A DNA stretch of 64,000 nucleotides from Enterobacter sp. RHBSTW-00994 (GCF_013782625.1 NZ_CP056199.1:638588-702587); one strand, 5' to 3'; positions 9,599-18,614 are shown, counted from the stretch's first letter. The notes: a model not told the origin generated them from the letters alone. Numbers and translations: made by a program.

Positions 9599-10942
9599 AT
9601 GTCTGCCAACCATGCTGCGTTTAATCTGATATTCCGCTTTGTTGAGAATTACGTAAGCCCGATTGCCGGGCGGATCTCCTCACAACGTCATGTTATGGCC
9701 ATTCGTGACGGATTTATTTCCGCAATGCCGTTTATGATTGTGGGTTCGTTCTTGTTAGTGTTTGCTTACCCTCCATTTTCTCCAGATACGACCTGGGGGT
9801 TTGCCCGTGCCTGGCTGGATATGGCGAAGCAATTTGAAGGCCAAATTCTGACGCCTTTTGATATGACAATGGGCGTCATGTCCATCTACATCTGTGCGGC
9901 GATAGCCTATAACCTTGGCAAACACTACGTTAAGTCGCACCAGCTAGACCCTTTTATGTGTGCAATGTTGTCGCTGATGGCGTTTCTGCTGGTGGCTGCA
10001 CCAAAAACTAAAGGTACATTGCCGGTAGACAGCCTGGGCGGCACAGGGATCTTTACCGCGATTTTGGTGGCAATCTACTGTGTTGAGATGATGCGTTTCC
10101 TGAAAGCACATAACATCGGTATTCGCCTGCCTGAACAGGTTCCGCCGATGATCAAGAACTCCTTTGATTTGTTGATTCCTGTGCTTGTGGTTGTGCTGAC
10201 GCTGTATCCTCTGAGCCTGCTGATCCAGTCTCAGTTTGATATGCTGATCCCACAGGCCATTATGTCTATCTTTAAACCGCTGGTCTCTGCCGCTGACTCT
10301 TTACCGGCGATTCTGCTGGCGGTGTTGATTGGTCACTTGCTTTGGTTTGCGGGGATCCATGGCGCGGCGATTGTTTCCGGGATGCTGCAGATGTTCTGGC
10401 TGACCAATCTTGGGATGAACCAGACAGCGCTGGCACAAAGCGCGCCGCTTCCACATATCTTTATGGAAGCGTTCTGGACATTCTTTATTGTGATTGGGGG
10501 ATCGGGTGCAACGATGGGGTTGGTGTTCTGCTATTTGCGTAGCCGCTCCGCGCACTTACGTTCGATTGGGCGTCTGAGCGTTGTACCGAGCATCTTTAAT
10601 ATTAACGAACCGGTGATTTTTGGCACGCCGATCGTCATGAACCCCGTATTCTTTATCCCATTCCTGTTGGCTCCTATGGTCAACGCTGTGCTGGCGTGGG
10701 CTGCCATGAAGCTGGATCTGATTGGACGTGTGATCTCTGTTGTCCCCTGGACGGCTCCTGCACCTGTCGGCGCTGCATGGGCGCTTGGGTGGGATTTCCG
10801 CGCAGCCGTACTGGTGGTGCTGTTGGCGCTGGTCTCCGCTATCATCTACTACCCATTCTTTAAAGTGTATGAGAAGCAGCTGTTAGCGCAGGAAGCAGAA
10901 GAGGCGCAACGTGCAGAAGAAGAGAGCCAGCAAGTCGCATAG
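9599..10942 (+). CDS. PTS lactose/cellobiose-family EIIC, orphan
   Basis: A 447-residue membrane permease of the Lac/CelB-type PTS IIC family, which moves and phosphorylates beta-glucosides, chitobiose or related sugars with separate IIA and IIB proteins. It has about ten hydrophobic segments, the pocket motif IHGAAIVSGMLQMFWL, and the family block FNINEPVIFGTPIVMNP, whose NEPVIFG is the conserved substrate and phosphoryl region. The C-terminus ends in a charged EAEEAQRAEEESQQ tail. AGGAG precedes the ATG. No IIA, IIB or phospho-glycosidase gene is near, so its partners must be elsewhere. It stands alone between an operator-bearing gap and its own terminator. Confidence 0.9.
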   Translation: MSANHAAFNLIFRFVENYVSPIAGRISSQRHVMAIRDGFISAMPFMIVGSFLLVFAYPPFSPDTTWGFARAWLDMAKQFEGQILTPFDMTMGVMSIYICAAIAYNLGKHYVKSHQLDPFMCAMLSLMAFLLVAAPKTKGTLPVDSLGGTGIFTAILVAIYCVEMMRFLKAHNIGIRLPEQVPPMIKNSFDLLIPVLVVVLTLYPLSLLIQSQFDMLIPQAIMSIFKPLVSAADSLPAILLAVLIGHLLWFAGIHGAAIVSGMLQMFWLTNLGMNQTALAQSAPLPHIFMEAFWTFFIVIGGSGATMGLVFCYLRSRSAHLRSIGRLSVVPSIFNINEPVIFGTPIVMNPVFFIPFLLAPMVNAVLAWAAMKLDLIGRVISVVPWTAPAPVGAAWALGWDFRAAVLVVLLALVSAIIYYPFFKVYEKQLLAQEAEEAQRAEEESQQVA

Positions 10943-10953
10943 ACAAACGCAAA

Positions 10954-10980
10954 ACGGCAACTCCAGGTTGCCGTCTTTTG
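10954..10980 (+). terminator. Terminator of the PTS IIC gene
   Basis: ACGGCAAC / GTTGCCGT stem with a five-base loop, followed by CTTTTGTGTTTTT. Starts 12 bp after the stop codon. Confidence 0.85.
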
Positions 10981-10987
10981 TGTTTTT

Positions 10988-11009
10988 ACCCTCTCCTGAC
11001 GGAGAGGGT
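10988..11009. repeat. Short palindromic intergenic repeat, copy 1
   Basis: ACCCTCTCC-TGAC-GGAGAGGGT, a perfect 9-bp inverted repeat between convergent genes. It resembles the CCCTCxCC / GGxGAGGG elements after nadR (33,830-33,932) and before ettA (35,957-35,993). Confidence 0.55.
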
Positions 11010-11025
11010 ATCTGGCCGCCTGTGA

Positions 11026-11814
11026 TTACTTCAGTGTACAGTCGCCACACTGCTGTACATCAGGAAGGCGATAACGCTGGCAGCAGGTGCGGCGAACCAG
11101 AAGCCCATCACGCGGTACAACGGTGCGGAAAAGTGGATTATCACGGCCATCCGAAAGCTGCTTTGTAAAAAAGCAGAACTGACGCAATGCATCAACCTTC
11201 TCATCACCTAGCAAGGGTTTCATTTCCGTTAAATACCAGTGAATTAAATACCCGGTATTACTCCAGATGAGTTTCCCGTTGATCTCTCCCGTCTCTTCCA
11301 GCGCATCGATAACCGGGATGAGTGTGCGGGTGACTAACTGCTCCATACGTTCCTGAGCGGACAACGAAGGGGCAAGCCGGTCCTCATTAACGTCGATCCA
11401 GAAACAGGCTGCTCGCCCGGTTTCATGAAACTCGACATGAAAATACTCAGGTGAGAGATCCAGCATGGCATCCTGGGTTAACAGTGCAACCATGATTGGG
11501 GGAACCATCAGGCCGATATACCACTGTGCCCAAAGAGACAGCAACGGTTTGTTTTCCCGTGGCAGAGTCGGTTGATTGCGATAGATATGGTCAGAATACA
11601 CGGCCAGCAAGGACTGCCGTTCCGCTGGTTGACGCCACTGCGTCAGCGTCATGGCCTGATGTGGGTGTGGCTCATCCAGCTTGATAAAATCCAGCAGATG
11701 GGCGCGAGTGCTGGCAATGGTGCTACGTATCGCGTCTGCAAGTGTATTTTCCCCGGTGGAGAGACGGGCTCGCCAGAGTATTGGGTCAACGGCTTGTGCG
11801 GTACGAGTGGCCAT
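11026..11814 (-). CDS. fhuF: FhuF, ferric-siderophore reductase
   Basis: Cytoplasmic 2Fe-2S protein that reduces iron in hydroxamate siderophores such as ferrioxamine B. The protein is 262 residues, the same length as in E. coli. The unusual cluster motif Cys-Cys-x10-Cys-x2-Cys is intact (Cys244, 245, 256, 259 in RRTCCQRYRL and QQCGDC). I chose the ATG at 11814 (MATRTAQAVDPILWRA); the longer in-frame start at 11901 adds 29 residues and would cover the Fur box. A Fur-type site lies 20-38 bp upstream, consistent with iron repression. Confidence 0.95.
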   Translation of the reverse strand: MATRTAQAVDPILWRARLSTGENTLADAIRSTIASTRAHLLDFIKLDEPHPHQAMTLTQWRQPAERQSLLAVYSDHIYRNQPTLPRENKPLLSLWAQWYIGLMVPPIMVALLTQDAMLDLSPEYFHVEFHETGRAACFWIDVNEDRLAPSLSAQERMEQLVTRTLIPVIDALEETGEINGKLIWSNTGYLIHWYLTEMKPLLGDEKVDALRQFCFFTKQLSDGRDNPLFRTVVPRDGLLVRRTCCQRYRLPDVQQCGDCTLK

Positions 11815-11833
11815 AGTAATTGGATGGAAATCT

Positions 11834-11852
11834 AAATGATAATGATTGCCAA
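11834..11852. promoter_or_regulatory. Fur box before fhuF
   Basis: AAATGATAATGATTGCCAA contains TGATAAT followed by a GATTGCC arm, a degenerate 7-1-7 Fur site, 20 bp upstream of the fhuF start. Confidence 0.7.
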
Positions 11853-11909
11853 TCCTAGCTATAGCGCATGGCGATCGCAAGTCTTTTGTCCTGGAGGGCA
11901 AAGTGCTTG

Positions 11910-12974
11910 CTAAATGGTTTCCAGCTCTTCGCTCAACAGAATATTGTTGCGCCCCATATGTTTAGCTTCGTAGAGGGCTTTATCGGCTTTTTCCAGAGCA
12001 ATCTCCACATCTTCTCCTTCAAAAATAGCGATACCAATGCTGATAGTGACATTGGTGGCGACACTTTCGTTGAACATATGCGGGATTTTCAGATCGTACA
12101 CTTTCTGACGAATGCGTTCGGCTGTTTGGCGTGCATTTTCGAGGGAAATGTTGGTCAGAAGTACCATAAACTCTTCCCCGCCAAAGCGGGCGACGATATC
12201 TCGTGAACGCACCGCATCACGGATCGCGGCAGAGACGCGTATCAGGGCTTGATCGCCCATCATATGACCGTAGTGGTCGTTGTAGGCTTTAAAGTGGTCG
12301 ATATCCAGCAAGAGAACAAAATGTTCCCCGGTGTCCGGAGCCGGAAGATTCTTTAAACGGCTTTGCAAGCCACGTCGATTATACAGACCCGTAAGAGGAT
12401 CCATCATGCTGAGATCGGTGAGTGTTTCCCGTTCTTCAAGCAGTTGATATAGCAACTGCTGAGCGAAATGATCGTTGCGACGCTGTAGGACATGATGAAT
12501 GCCAATAGCCACCATTGGTAACGCGAGAGAGTATGTCATTCGCAGCCACTCTTCGTGGTTACTTAACCACAGGCAGGTAATAAACGTTGGCAATGAATGC
12601 AGGGTAAACGCTTTGATGTTACTTGCGAAAGCCAGCGATCCTATAAAAAGAACACTTAATAGTGCCAACATCAAATAGGTCGCATGATTGTGCGTAATAA
12701 GCGAAAATTTATAGGCGATTTGCCAGGCCCATAAAAAACCAAAGAGTGTTGAAACAACAGGAATATTGATTTTTTTAGATGCGTATTTCCAGTGCCAAAA
12801 CAGTAAACCTGCGCTCAGTGTGAAAATCACAAACAGGGGCACAGAGAGCAAGCGCACCGAATAGAGCGGGTTTGTTACCGAGAACATTGCCGAGGCAGCG
12901 TTCAGAAATAAAAACAAACGTAAAGATAACTGATATTTCTTGTTGAGCAAAGACCGCCAGGATTGTGATGTCAT
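11910..12974 (-). CDS. Membrane-bound diguanylate cyclase (GGDEF)
   Basis: A 354-residue protein expected to make cyclic di-GMP from two GTP. Residues ~18-160 contain about six hydrophobic segments forming a membrane sensor module of unknown ligand. A linker rich in Gln/Leu (about 165-185) leads to the catalytic domain, with DPLTGLYNRRGL, DIDHFKAYND and an intact GGEEF (265-269). The inhibitory I-site RSRD (256-259) is five residues before GGEEF, so product inhibition is expected. No EAL domain. It lies upstream of fhuF on the same strand, separated by a Fur box. I do not recognise it as a named E. coli cyclase. Confidence 0.92.
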   Translation of the reverse strand: MTSQSWRSLLNKKYQLSLRLFLFLNAASAMFSVTNPLYSVRLLSVPLFVIFTLSAGLLFWHWKYASKKINIPVVSTLFGFLWAWQIAYKFSLITHNHATYLMLALLSVLFIGSLAFASNIKAFTLHSLPTFITCLWLSNHEEWLRMTYSLALPMVAIGIHHVLQRRNDHFAQQLLYQLLEERETLTDLSMMDPLTGLYNRRGLQSRLKNLPAPDTGEHFVLLLDIDHFKAYNDHYGHMMGDQALIRVSAAIRDAVRSRDIVARFGGEEFMVLLTNISLENARQTAERIRQKVYDLKIPHMFNESVATNVTISIGIAIFEGEDVEIALEKADKALYEAKHMGRNNILLSEELETI

Positions 12975-13173
12975 ATTAGTGCGTTTTTATTAAAATTTAA
13001 TTAAAACAAACAAATAGGTGCTACTGGAAAATAGTGAGTGCAAAAAAATCGTATTGTTATTATCTGCGAAACATTATAGGTAGTTAACAGGTGAGCAATT
13101 TATCACCTTAGGCATTTCCTGTCATTATAGGAAAGGTAAAGGTCGATGAATTCTGATTATGGATGCTGACAAA

Positions 13174-13188
13174 TGATAATTGTTATCA
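13174..13188. promoter_or_regulatory. Fur box before yjjZ
   Basis: TGATAATTGTTATCA is one base from the perfect 7-1-7 Fur motif and lies in a longer palindrome ATGATAA-TTG-TTATCAT. A second AT-rich stretch, TTATTATTATCG, follows. It is about 40 bp upstream of the yjjZ start. Confidence 0.8.
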
Positions 13189-13228
13189 TATGATATTGGT
13201 TATTATTATCGTATCCAGAGGGTAAACC

Positions 13229-13459
13229 ATGTTGAGCAGGGCGCTGGGAAGTGGTTGGGGTGTGTTGCTGCCTGGGATGATCATCGGAGGGCTGATGTAT
13301 GCCGATCTTTCCATCACCATCTGGAAAGTGATTATTGTGTCTGGATTGCTGATTACGTCTGCAATGATTTGGCACAAGCAATTGAGGCATTTCGTACTAT
13401 TGCCGTCATGCGTTGCACTAATCAGTGGCATGTTGGTGATAATGATGAGTTTGAAATGA
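13229..13459 (+). CDS. yjjZ: YjjZ-like small membrane protein (DUF1435)
   Basis: A 76-residue hydrophobic protein of unknown function. Three hydrophobic stretches are visible (about 10-28, 31-48 and 54-74), so it is probably an inner-membrane protein. Position between fhuF and the tRNA-Leu cluster and general character match E. coli YjjZ. GAGGG lies 6 bp before the ATG and a strong Fur box stands just upstream, suggesting induction under iron starvation. The name rests mainly on synteny. Confidence 0.7.
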   Translation: MLSRALGSGWGVLLPGMIIGGLMYADLSITIWKVIIVSGLLITSAMIWHKQLRHFVLLPSCVALISGMLVIMMSLK

Positions 13460-13501
13460 TAGAAAATATCTGGGTGAACATCAGAAGAGAAATAAGATAA
13501 T

Positions 13502-13588
13502 TGGTGCGAGGGGGGGGACTTGAACCCCCACGTCCGTAAGAACACTAACACCTGAAGCTAGCGCGTCTACCAATTCCGCCACCTTCGC
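13502..13588 (-). tRNA. tRNA-Leu (anticodon CAG), third of the cluster
   Basis: An 87-nt gene including the encoded CCA. Read on the minus strand it begins GCGAAGGTGGCGGAATTGG, has anticodon CAG in CTTCAGGTG, the long variable arm typical of tRNA-Leu and the T-loop GGTTCAAGTCC. It is transcribed last of three; the set corresponds to E. coli leuQPV. Confidence 0.97.
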
Positions 13589-13619
13589 ACAGTCATCTTA
13601 TTTTTTGATATCGCCTCGT

Positions 13620-13706
13620 TGGTGCGAGGGGGGGGACTTGAACCCCCACGTCCGTAAGAACACTAACACCTGAAGCTAGCGCGTCTACCAATTCCGCCAC
13701 CTTCGC
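13620..13706 (-). tRNA. tRNA-Leu (anticodon CAG), second of the cluster
   Basis: Sequence identical to the copy at 13502-13588, including the variable-arm stem TTCTTACGGA. The spacer to the next gene is 31 nt. Confidence 0.97.
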
Positions 13707-13734
13707 CCAGTGCGAGCAATATCAACATGGTTTT

Positions 13735-13821
13735 TGGTGCGAGGGGGGGGACTTGAACCCCCACGTCCGTAAGGACACTAACACCTGAAGCTAGCGCGTC
13801 TACCAATTCCGCCACCATCGC
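13735..13821 (-). tRNA. tRNA-Leu (anticodon CAG), first of the cluster
   Basis: It differs from the other two at acceptor position 5 (GCGATGG instead of GCGAAGG) and in the variable arm (GTCCTTACGGAC, perfectly paired, instead of GTTC). It is nearest the promoter. Confidence 0.97.
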
Positions 13822-13862
13822 ATACCATCGATACTGTAAAAGTATCGTAACCACGGAGGCGC

Positions 13863-13890
13863 ATTCTAGATGTTTTCAGCTTTTCGTCAA
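13863..13890 (-). promoter_or_regulatory. Promoter of the tRNA-Leu operon
   Basis: On the minus strand, TTGACG, a 16-bp spacer and TAGAAT, followed by a GC-rich discriminator (GCGCC). This is the layout of stringently controlled stable-RNA promoters. The first tRNA starts about 42 bp downstream of the -10. Confidence 0.85.
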
Positions 13891-13976
13891 CAGAAAATTG
13901 TGTAGGGTGTTTTGATTGATGCAAAAATGGACATTTAAGTTACCCGGCAAGCAGAGTTGCTGCCGGGCAAGGAGGA

Positions 13977-15005
13977 TTATTTTTTCGCCTGACGCGTCAT
14001 CACGGTGCGATAGACTTTAAAGCGGCCCGTCTGCGCAATCACTTCATGGAAGCCAAAAGTTTCGTCCAGGATCTTCGGATACGGGAGGAAGGCGTTGGCA
14101 ACGATACGCAGCTCACCACCGCTATTCAGATGACGCACCGCGCCACGAATCAGTGTTTGTGCTGCTTCAAGGCTGGTTTCCATCCCATCATGGAACGGTG
14201 GATTAGAGATGATCATGTCAAATCGACCGGTAATGTCGGAGAAGACATTGCTGGCATAGACATCACCTTCAATGCCGTTTGCGGCCAGCGTTGCACGGCT
14301 GGCTTCAACGGCCGGTGCGCTTACATCGCACAGTGATAAACGTACTTTGGGCGAATGGCTGGCGAGGACAACGGAAAGTACCCCCGCACCACAACCAACG
14401 TCCAGCACTTTACCTTTGGTATGCGGAGTCAGTGTAGAGAGCAACAACTGACTCCCAACATCCAGACCATCACGGCTAAAGACGCCCGGGAGGGTTTTAA
14501 TGGTTAGGCCATCAAGCTGGTACTCACCCCAATATTTTTCCGCATCAAATGTCGTCTGTTTTTCCAGACGGCCATGATACAGGCCACAGCGACGGGCACT
14601 GTCGATTTTGTTCAGTGTGCAGTATTCGGCCAGAATTTGTTCGGCACTGCGAACGCCGCTGCGATTTTCACCGACAACGAAGATATCGCAACCAACCGGC
14701 AGCAAAGAGAGCAGGTTCATCAACTGGAACTGAGCCTCAGGTTTGTTCTTAGGCCAGTAGTAGATCAGTGTGTCACAATCTGCCACATCGTGTTGTTCAG
14801 CGACCAGACTAAAGCGAACACGTTCGCCCATCTGGCGGCTTAAAAGCTGCCAGTGGTGTAACTGTTGAGTATGTGCGCGGCTCTCAGCGCATTCGAAACG
14901 GGCAGGCAGGTCGTCCTGCATATCTCCGGCAAAAAAAATACGGCTTTGTTCGAAATCATCACTGTGACGCAGCAAGACTTCACTTGCCGGGGTAAATGCA
15001 GACAT
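13977..15005 (-). CDS. rsmC: RsmC, 16S rRNA m2G1207 methyltransferase
   Basis: S-adenosylmethionine-dependent enzyme that methylates G1207 of 16S rRNA in the 30S subunit. Two MTase-like domains are visible: a degenerate N-terminal one (about 1-165), and a C-terminal catalytic one with motif [13 protein letters not shown] and motif IV NPPFHDG. Length is 342 residues (E. coli 343). I start at 15005 ([17 protein letters not shown]), which has GAGGAA eight bases upstream; an in-frame ATG at 15026 precedes that ribosome site. Confidence 0.95.
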   Translation of the reverse strand: MSAFTPASEVLLRHSDDFEQSRIFFAGDMQDDLPARFECAESRAHTQQLHHWQLLSRQMGERVRFSLVAEQHDVADCDTLIYYWPKNKPEAQFQLMNLLSLLPVGCDIFVVGENRSGVRSAEQILAEYCTLNKIDSARRCGLYHGRLEKQTTFDAEKYWGEYQLDGLTIKTLPGVFSRDGLDVGSQLLLSTLTPHTKGKVLDVGCGAGVLSVVLASHSPKVRLSLCDVSAPAVEASRATLAANGIEGDVYASNVFSDITGRFDMIISNPPFHDGMETSLEAAQTLIRGAVRHLNSGGELRIVANAFLPYPKILDETFGFHEVIAQTGRFKVYRTVMTRQAKK

Positions 15006-15107
15006 GAATTGTTCCTCGATAAACACTGGCGGCGATTATAGTAGTTTGATGGCGCAGATACGACAGGTTTGGTATATTTGCGCGCCTGACAGACAGGAGT
15101 TTTCACT

Positions 15108-15521
15108 ATGACATCCCGACGAGAGTGGCAGTTGCAGCAACTGGGGATCACTCAGTGGGCCCTGCGCCGCCCGACGGCACTGCAGGGTGAAATTGCCATT
15201 TCCCTTCCTGAACATGTTCGCCTGGTGATAGTGGCTGATGAACCGCCAGCACCCGGAGAAGTAGTGATCAGCGATGTATTACGCGCGCTGGCACTTACCC
15301 CTGATCAGGTCGTGTTGTTGACTCCGGATCGCGTGGCGATGTTGCCACATGGGAGTCGCTGTAATAGCTGGCGGCTTGGAGGAACGGAAGCGATCGCGCT
15401 AGAAGGTGGCCGCCTGGTGTCCCCGGCGCTTGACGAACTGAAGGAAAACCCTGTAGCGCGACGCGCGCTGTGGCAACAAATCTGCGAATATGAACACAAT
15501 TTCTTCCCTCAAACCGTCTGA
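15108..15521 (+). CDS. holD: HolD, DNA polymerase III psi subunit
   Basis: Clamp-loader accessory subunit that bridges the gamma complex and chi (HolC) and, through it, SSB. 137 residues, as in E. coli. The N-terminal MTSRREWQLQQLGITQW segment contacts the clamp loader; the rest ([53 protein letters not shown]) matches the psi fold. It is divergent from rsmC and its end overlaps rimI by 32 bp. Confidence 0.95.
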   Translation: MTSRREWQLQQLGITQWALRRPTALQGEIAISLPEHVRLVIVADEPPAPGEVVISDVLRALALTPDQVVLLTPDRVAMLPHGSRCNSWRLGGTEAIALEGGRLVSPALDELKENPVARRALWQQICEYEHNFFPQTV

Positions 15522-15933
15522 TTTAACGCAGGCATTCGCTATTGAAAAGCGCGCCCATTCCTTTCCATGGAGCGAAAAAACGTTTGCCAGTAATCAAGGC
15601 GAGCGTTATCTGAACTATCGGTTGGATGTCGATAACACAATGGCGGCTTTCGCCATTACTCAGGTCGTTCTCGATGAAGCGACGCTGTTTAATATCGCTG
15701 TCGATCCTGCGTTTCAGCGCCGTGGGCTGGGTCGGGAACTGCTGGAGTTTTTAATTCGTGAGCTGGAAACACGTGATGTGTTTACGCTGTGGCTGGAGGT
15801 TCGGGCATCTAACGTTGCTGCCATCGCACTCTATGAAAGCTTAGGCTTTAACGAGGCAACGATTCGCCGAAATTACTACCCTACAGCGGAAGGTCGCGAA
15901 GATGCCATTATCATGGCCTTACCGATTGGATAA
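15490..15933 (+). CDS. rimI: RimI, N-alpha-acetyltransferase of ribosomal protein S18
   Basis: GNAT-family enzyme that acetylates the N-terminal alanine of ribosomal protein S18 using acetyl-CoA. 147 residues with the GNAT core: acetyl-CoA loop [14 protein letters not shown] (Q/RxxGxG/A), [15 protein letters not shown], and the [17 protein letters not shown] end. It starts inside holD (32-bp overlap), implying coupled translation. Confidence 0.95.
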   Translation: MNTISSLKPSDLTQAFAIEKRAHSFPWSEKTFASNQGERYLNYRLDVDNTMAAFAITQVVLDEATLFNIAVDPAFQRRGLGRELLEFLIRELETRDVFTLWLEVRASNVAAIALYESLGFNEATIRRNYYPTAEGREDAIIMALPIG

Positions 15934-15950
15934 CGAAAAAGGTTGTAACG

Positions 15951-16628
15951 ATGAACTGGGACTGGATTTTCTTTGACGCTGACGAAACGCTGTTTACGTT
16001 TGATTCGTTTGGCGGTCTACAGCGGATGTTTCTGGACTATAGCATTACCTTTACCGCTGAGGATTTTCAGGACTATCAGGCGGTGAATAAGCCACTGTGG
16101 GTCGATTACCAGAATGGGGCTATCACCGCGTTACAACTGCAACATCAGCGTTTTGAAAGCTGGGCTGAACGTCTGAACGTGACGCCGGGTGCGCTGAATG
16201 ACGCATTTCTTAATGCGATGGCTGAGATTTGCGCCCCGTTACCGGGCGCCGTTTCCCTGCTGGCATCGTTAAAAGGTAAAGCGAAGCTTGGGATCATCAC
16301 CAATGGGTTTACTGCATTACAACAGATCCGCCTTGAGCGAACAGGACTGCGTGACCACTTTGATGCACTGGTGATTTCTGAACAAGTGGGTGTACCAAAA
16401 CCCGATCCGCGTATTTTTGATTATGCACTGGAACAAGCGGGTCATCCTGATCGTGAGCGTGTGCTGATGGTGGGGGATACAGCGGAGTCGGATATCCTTG
16501 GCGGGAATAATTCAGGGTTAGCGACAGTGTGGCTAAATGCACACAACCGCGTATTGCCAGATGGTATTAAACCAACCTGGACCGTCTCATCATTGAACGA
16601 ACTGGAGCAACTCCTGTGTAAACAATGA
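15951..16628 (+). CDS. yjjG: YjjG, pyrimidine 5'-nucleotidase (HAD family)
   Basis: House-cleaning nucleotidase that dephosphorylates UMP, dUMP, dTMP and non-canonical pyrimidine nucleotides. 225 residues. HAD motif I is FFDADETLF with nucleophile Asp9 and acid Asp11; motif II is in GIITNGF; motif III/IV are [11 protein letters not shown] and [13 protein letters not shown]. The alpha-helical cap lies between. It follows rimI by 17 bp in the holD-rimI-yjjG run. Confidence 0.95.
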   Translation: MNWDWIFFDADETLFTFDSFGGLQRMFLDYSITFTAEDFQDYQAVNKPLWVDYQNGAITALQLQHQRFESWAERLNVTPGALNDAFLNAMAEICAPLPGAVSLLASLKGKAKLGIITNGFTALQQIRLERTGLRDHFDALVISEQVGVPKPDPRIFDYALEQAGHPDRERVLMVGDTAESDILGGNNSGLATVWLNAHNRVLPDGIKPTWTVSSLNELEQLLCKQ

Positions 16629-16719
16629 TTGCCTGCCCCCTATTGATGGGTAAAATAGCCGCAATTTCGTATTCCATGATGCGTGGCCTGCTGCCGCGCT
16701 TATATAAGAAGATTTAATT

Positions 16720-18309
16720 ATGACGTTGTCTCCTTATCTGCAAGAGGTGGCGAAACGCCGTACTTTTGCCATTATTTCTCACCCGGATGCCGGTAAAACG
16801 ACCATTACCGAAAAGGTATTGCTGTTCGGACAGGCGATTCAAACGGCGGGAACGGTTAAAGGCCGTGGCTCCAGCCAGCATGCGAAATCTGACTGGATGG
16901 AGATGGAAAAGCAGCGTGGTATTTCGATCACCACGTCCGTAATGCAATTCCCGTATCACGACTGCCTGGTAAACCTGCTGGATACCCCAGGCCATGAAGA
17001 CTTCTCCGAAGATACCTACCGTACTCTTACGGCGGTGGACTGCTGTCTGATGGTGATCGATGCCGCGAAAGGTGTAGAAGATCGTACCCGTAAGCTGATG
17101 GAAGTTACCCGTCTGCGTGATACGCCGATTCTGACCTTTATGAACAAACTTGACCGTGACATCCGTGATCCGATGGAAGTGATGGATGAAGTTGAAAGTG
17201 AACTGAAAATCGCCTGTGCGCCGATTACCTGGCCGATTGGCTGCGGTAAGCTGTTCAAGGGCGTTTATCACCTCTATAAAGACGAAACCTATCTGTATCA
17301 GACGGGTCAGGGCCACACCATTCAGGAAGTGCGCATTGTTAAAGGTCTGGATAACCCGGATCTGGACAAGGCGGTGGGTGAAGAGTTGGCCGCGCAACTG
17401 CGCGACGAGCTGGAACTGGTGAAAGGGGCATCCCACGAGTTTGACAAAGATCTGTTCCTGGCCGGCGAAATCACACCTGTGTTCTTTGGTACTGCGTTGG
17501 GTAACTTTGGTGTCGACCATATGCTTGACGGCTTGATTGAGTGGGCCCCGCGTCCGATGCCGCGTAAAACCGACGCGCGTGAAGTGGAAGCACAGGAAGA
17601 AAAGTTCACCGGTTTTGTCTTCAAAATCCAGGCGAACATGGACCCGAAACACCGTGACCGTGTGGCATTTATGCGTGTCGTATCCGGTAAGTATGAAAAA
17701 GGGATGAAGCTGCGTCAGGTACGCACCGGTAAAGATGTTGTGATTTCCGATGCGCTGACCTTTATGGCAGGCGACCGTTCGCATGTTGAGGAAGCTTATC
17801 CGGGCGATATCATTGGCCTGCACAACCACGGTACGATCCAGATCGGTGATACTTTCACCCAGGGCGAGATGATGAAGTTCACCGGTATTCCGAACTTTGC
17901 TCCAGAACTCTTCCGCCGCATTCGCCTGCGCGATCCGTTGAAGCAGAAACAGCTCCTGAAGGGCCTGGTTCAGCTTTCTGAAGAAGGTGCGGTGCAGGTG
18001 TTCCGCCCGATAGCGAACAATGATCTCATCGTCGGTGCTGTGGGGGTACTGCAGTTTGATGTGGTGGTTGCGCGTCTTAAGAGTGAATACAACGTTGAAG
18101 CGATTTACGAATCGGTGAACGTTGCCACTGCGCGTTGGGTTGAATGTTCGGACGTCAAGAAATTCGAAGAATTTAAGCGTAAGAACGAAATCCAGTTGGC
18201 ACTGGATGGTGGTGATAACCTGACCTATATCGCTCCAACAATGGTAAACCTGAATTTGACTCAGGAACGTTATCCTGACGTCCAGTTCCGTAAAACCCGC
18301 GAACACTAA
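16720..18309 (+). CDS. prfC: PrfC, peptide chain release factor 3
   Basis: Translational GTPase that removes RF1/RF2 from the ribosome after peptide release. 529 residues. G-domain motifs are in order: G1 HPDAGKTT (21-28), G2/switch I around [10 protein letters not shown]3 DTPGHED (88-94), G4 NKLD, then the EF-Tu-like domain II and the RF3 C-terminal domain. The large ORF on the opposite strand over this gene is a codon-bias shadow. Confidence 0.97.
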   Translation: MTLSPYLQEVAKRRTFAIISHPDAGKTTITEKVLLFGQAIQTAGTVKGRGSSQHAKSDWMEMEKQRGISITTSVMQFPYHDCLVNLLDTPGHEDFSEDTYRTLTAVDCCLMVIDAAKGVEDRTRKLMEVTRLRDTPILTFMNKLDRDIRDPMEVMDEVESELKIACAPITWPIGCGKLFKGVYHLYKDETYLYQTGQGHTIQEVRIVKGLDNPDLDKAVGEELAAQLRDELELVKGASHEFDKDLFLAGEITPVFFGTALGNFGVDHMLDGLIEWAPRPMPRKTDAREVEAQEEKFTGFVFKIQANMDPKHRDRVAFMRVVSGKYEKGMKLRQVRTGKDVVISDALTFMAGDRSHVEEAYPGDIIGLHNHGTIQIGDTFTQGEMMKFTGIPNFAPELFRRIRLRDPLKQKQLLKGLVQLSEEGAVQVFRPIANNDLIVGAVGVLQFDVVVARLKSEYNVEAIYESVNVATARWVECSDVKKFEEFKRKNEIQLALDGGDNLTYIAPTMVNLNLTQERYPDVQFRKTREH

Positions 18310-18318
18310 TCCCCTTTC

Positions 18319-18346
18319 AGAGCACGGCAATCGCCGTGCTCTTTGT
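18319..18346 (+). terminator. Terminator of prfC
   Basis: AGAGCACGGC / GCCGTGCTCT stem with loop AATC, followed by TTTG. Ten bases after the prfC stop. Confidence 0.85.
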
Positions 18347-18452
18347 AATTTCCTGCCTTATTAATCCCTTGCGGAATGTTCTTAAATCGCCCGACTTTTC
18401 TGTTGTTTGCTTGTTTTTTAACCCATTCTGAATGCGGTGCTGTGATTGTGAT

Positions 18453-18459
18453 CTATATT
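18453..18459 (+). promoter_or_regulatory. Likely sigma-S -10 of the osmY promoter
   Basis: TGTGATCTATATTTAA fits an extended -10 with CTATATT, close to the sigma-S consensus CTATACT. It implies a leader of roughly 150 nt before osmY. The 18,310-18,614 gap otherwise holds the prfC terminator and no gene. Confidence 0.55.
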
Positions 18460-18614
18460 TAACACAGCGTTTAGCATCTTACGTGGATGAAATGGCTGTT
18501 CAGTAATGCATGATCAACCTTTAATTCTGACGCTGTAATTAGATACAAGATTAATAACTAGTCTGAAAGGATGTTTGACGCCCAAATCATGGGCAAACTA
18601 CAGGAACAACATCG

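Noticed and set aside
9394..9609. 71-residue minus-strand ORF before the PTS IIC gene
   Set aside because: Overlaps the IIC ribosome site and operator; Leu/Ser-rich with no start signal. The plus-strand reading is more protein-like.
11815..11901. Longer fhuF with start at 11901
   Set aside because: It would add 29 residues translated through the Fur box; the 262-residue form matches the family.
16714..18330. 538-residue ORF on the minus strand over prfC
   Set aside because: Exactly antisense to the intact prfC gene; low-complexity His/Arg/Phe-rich product with no family features. Explained by codon bias of prfC.
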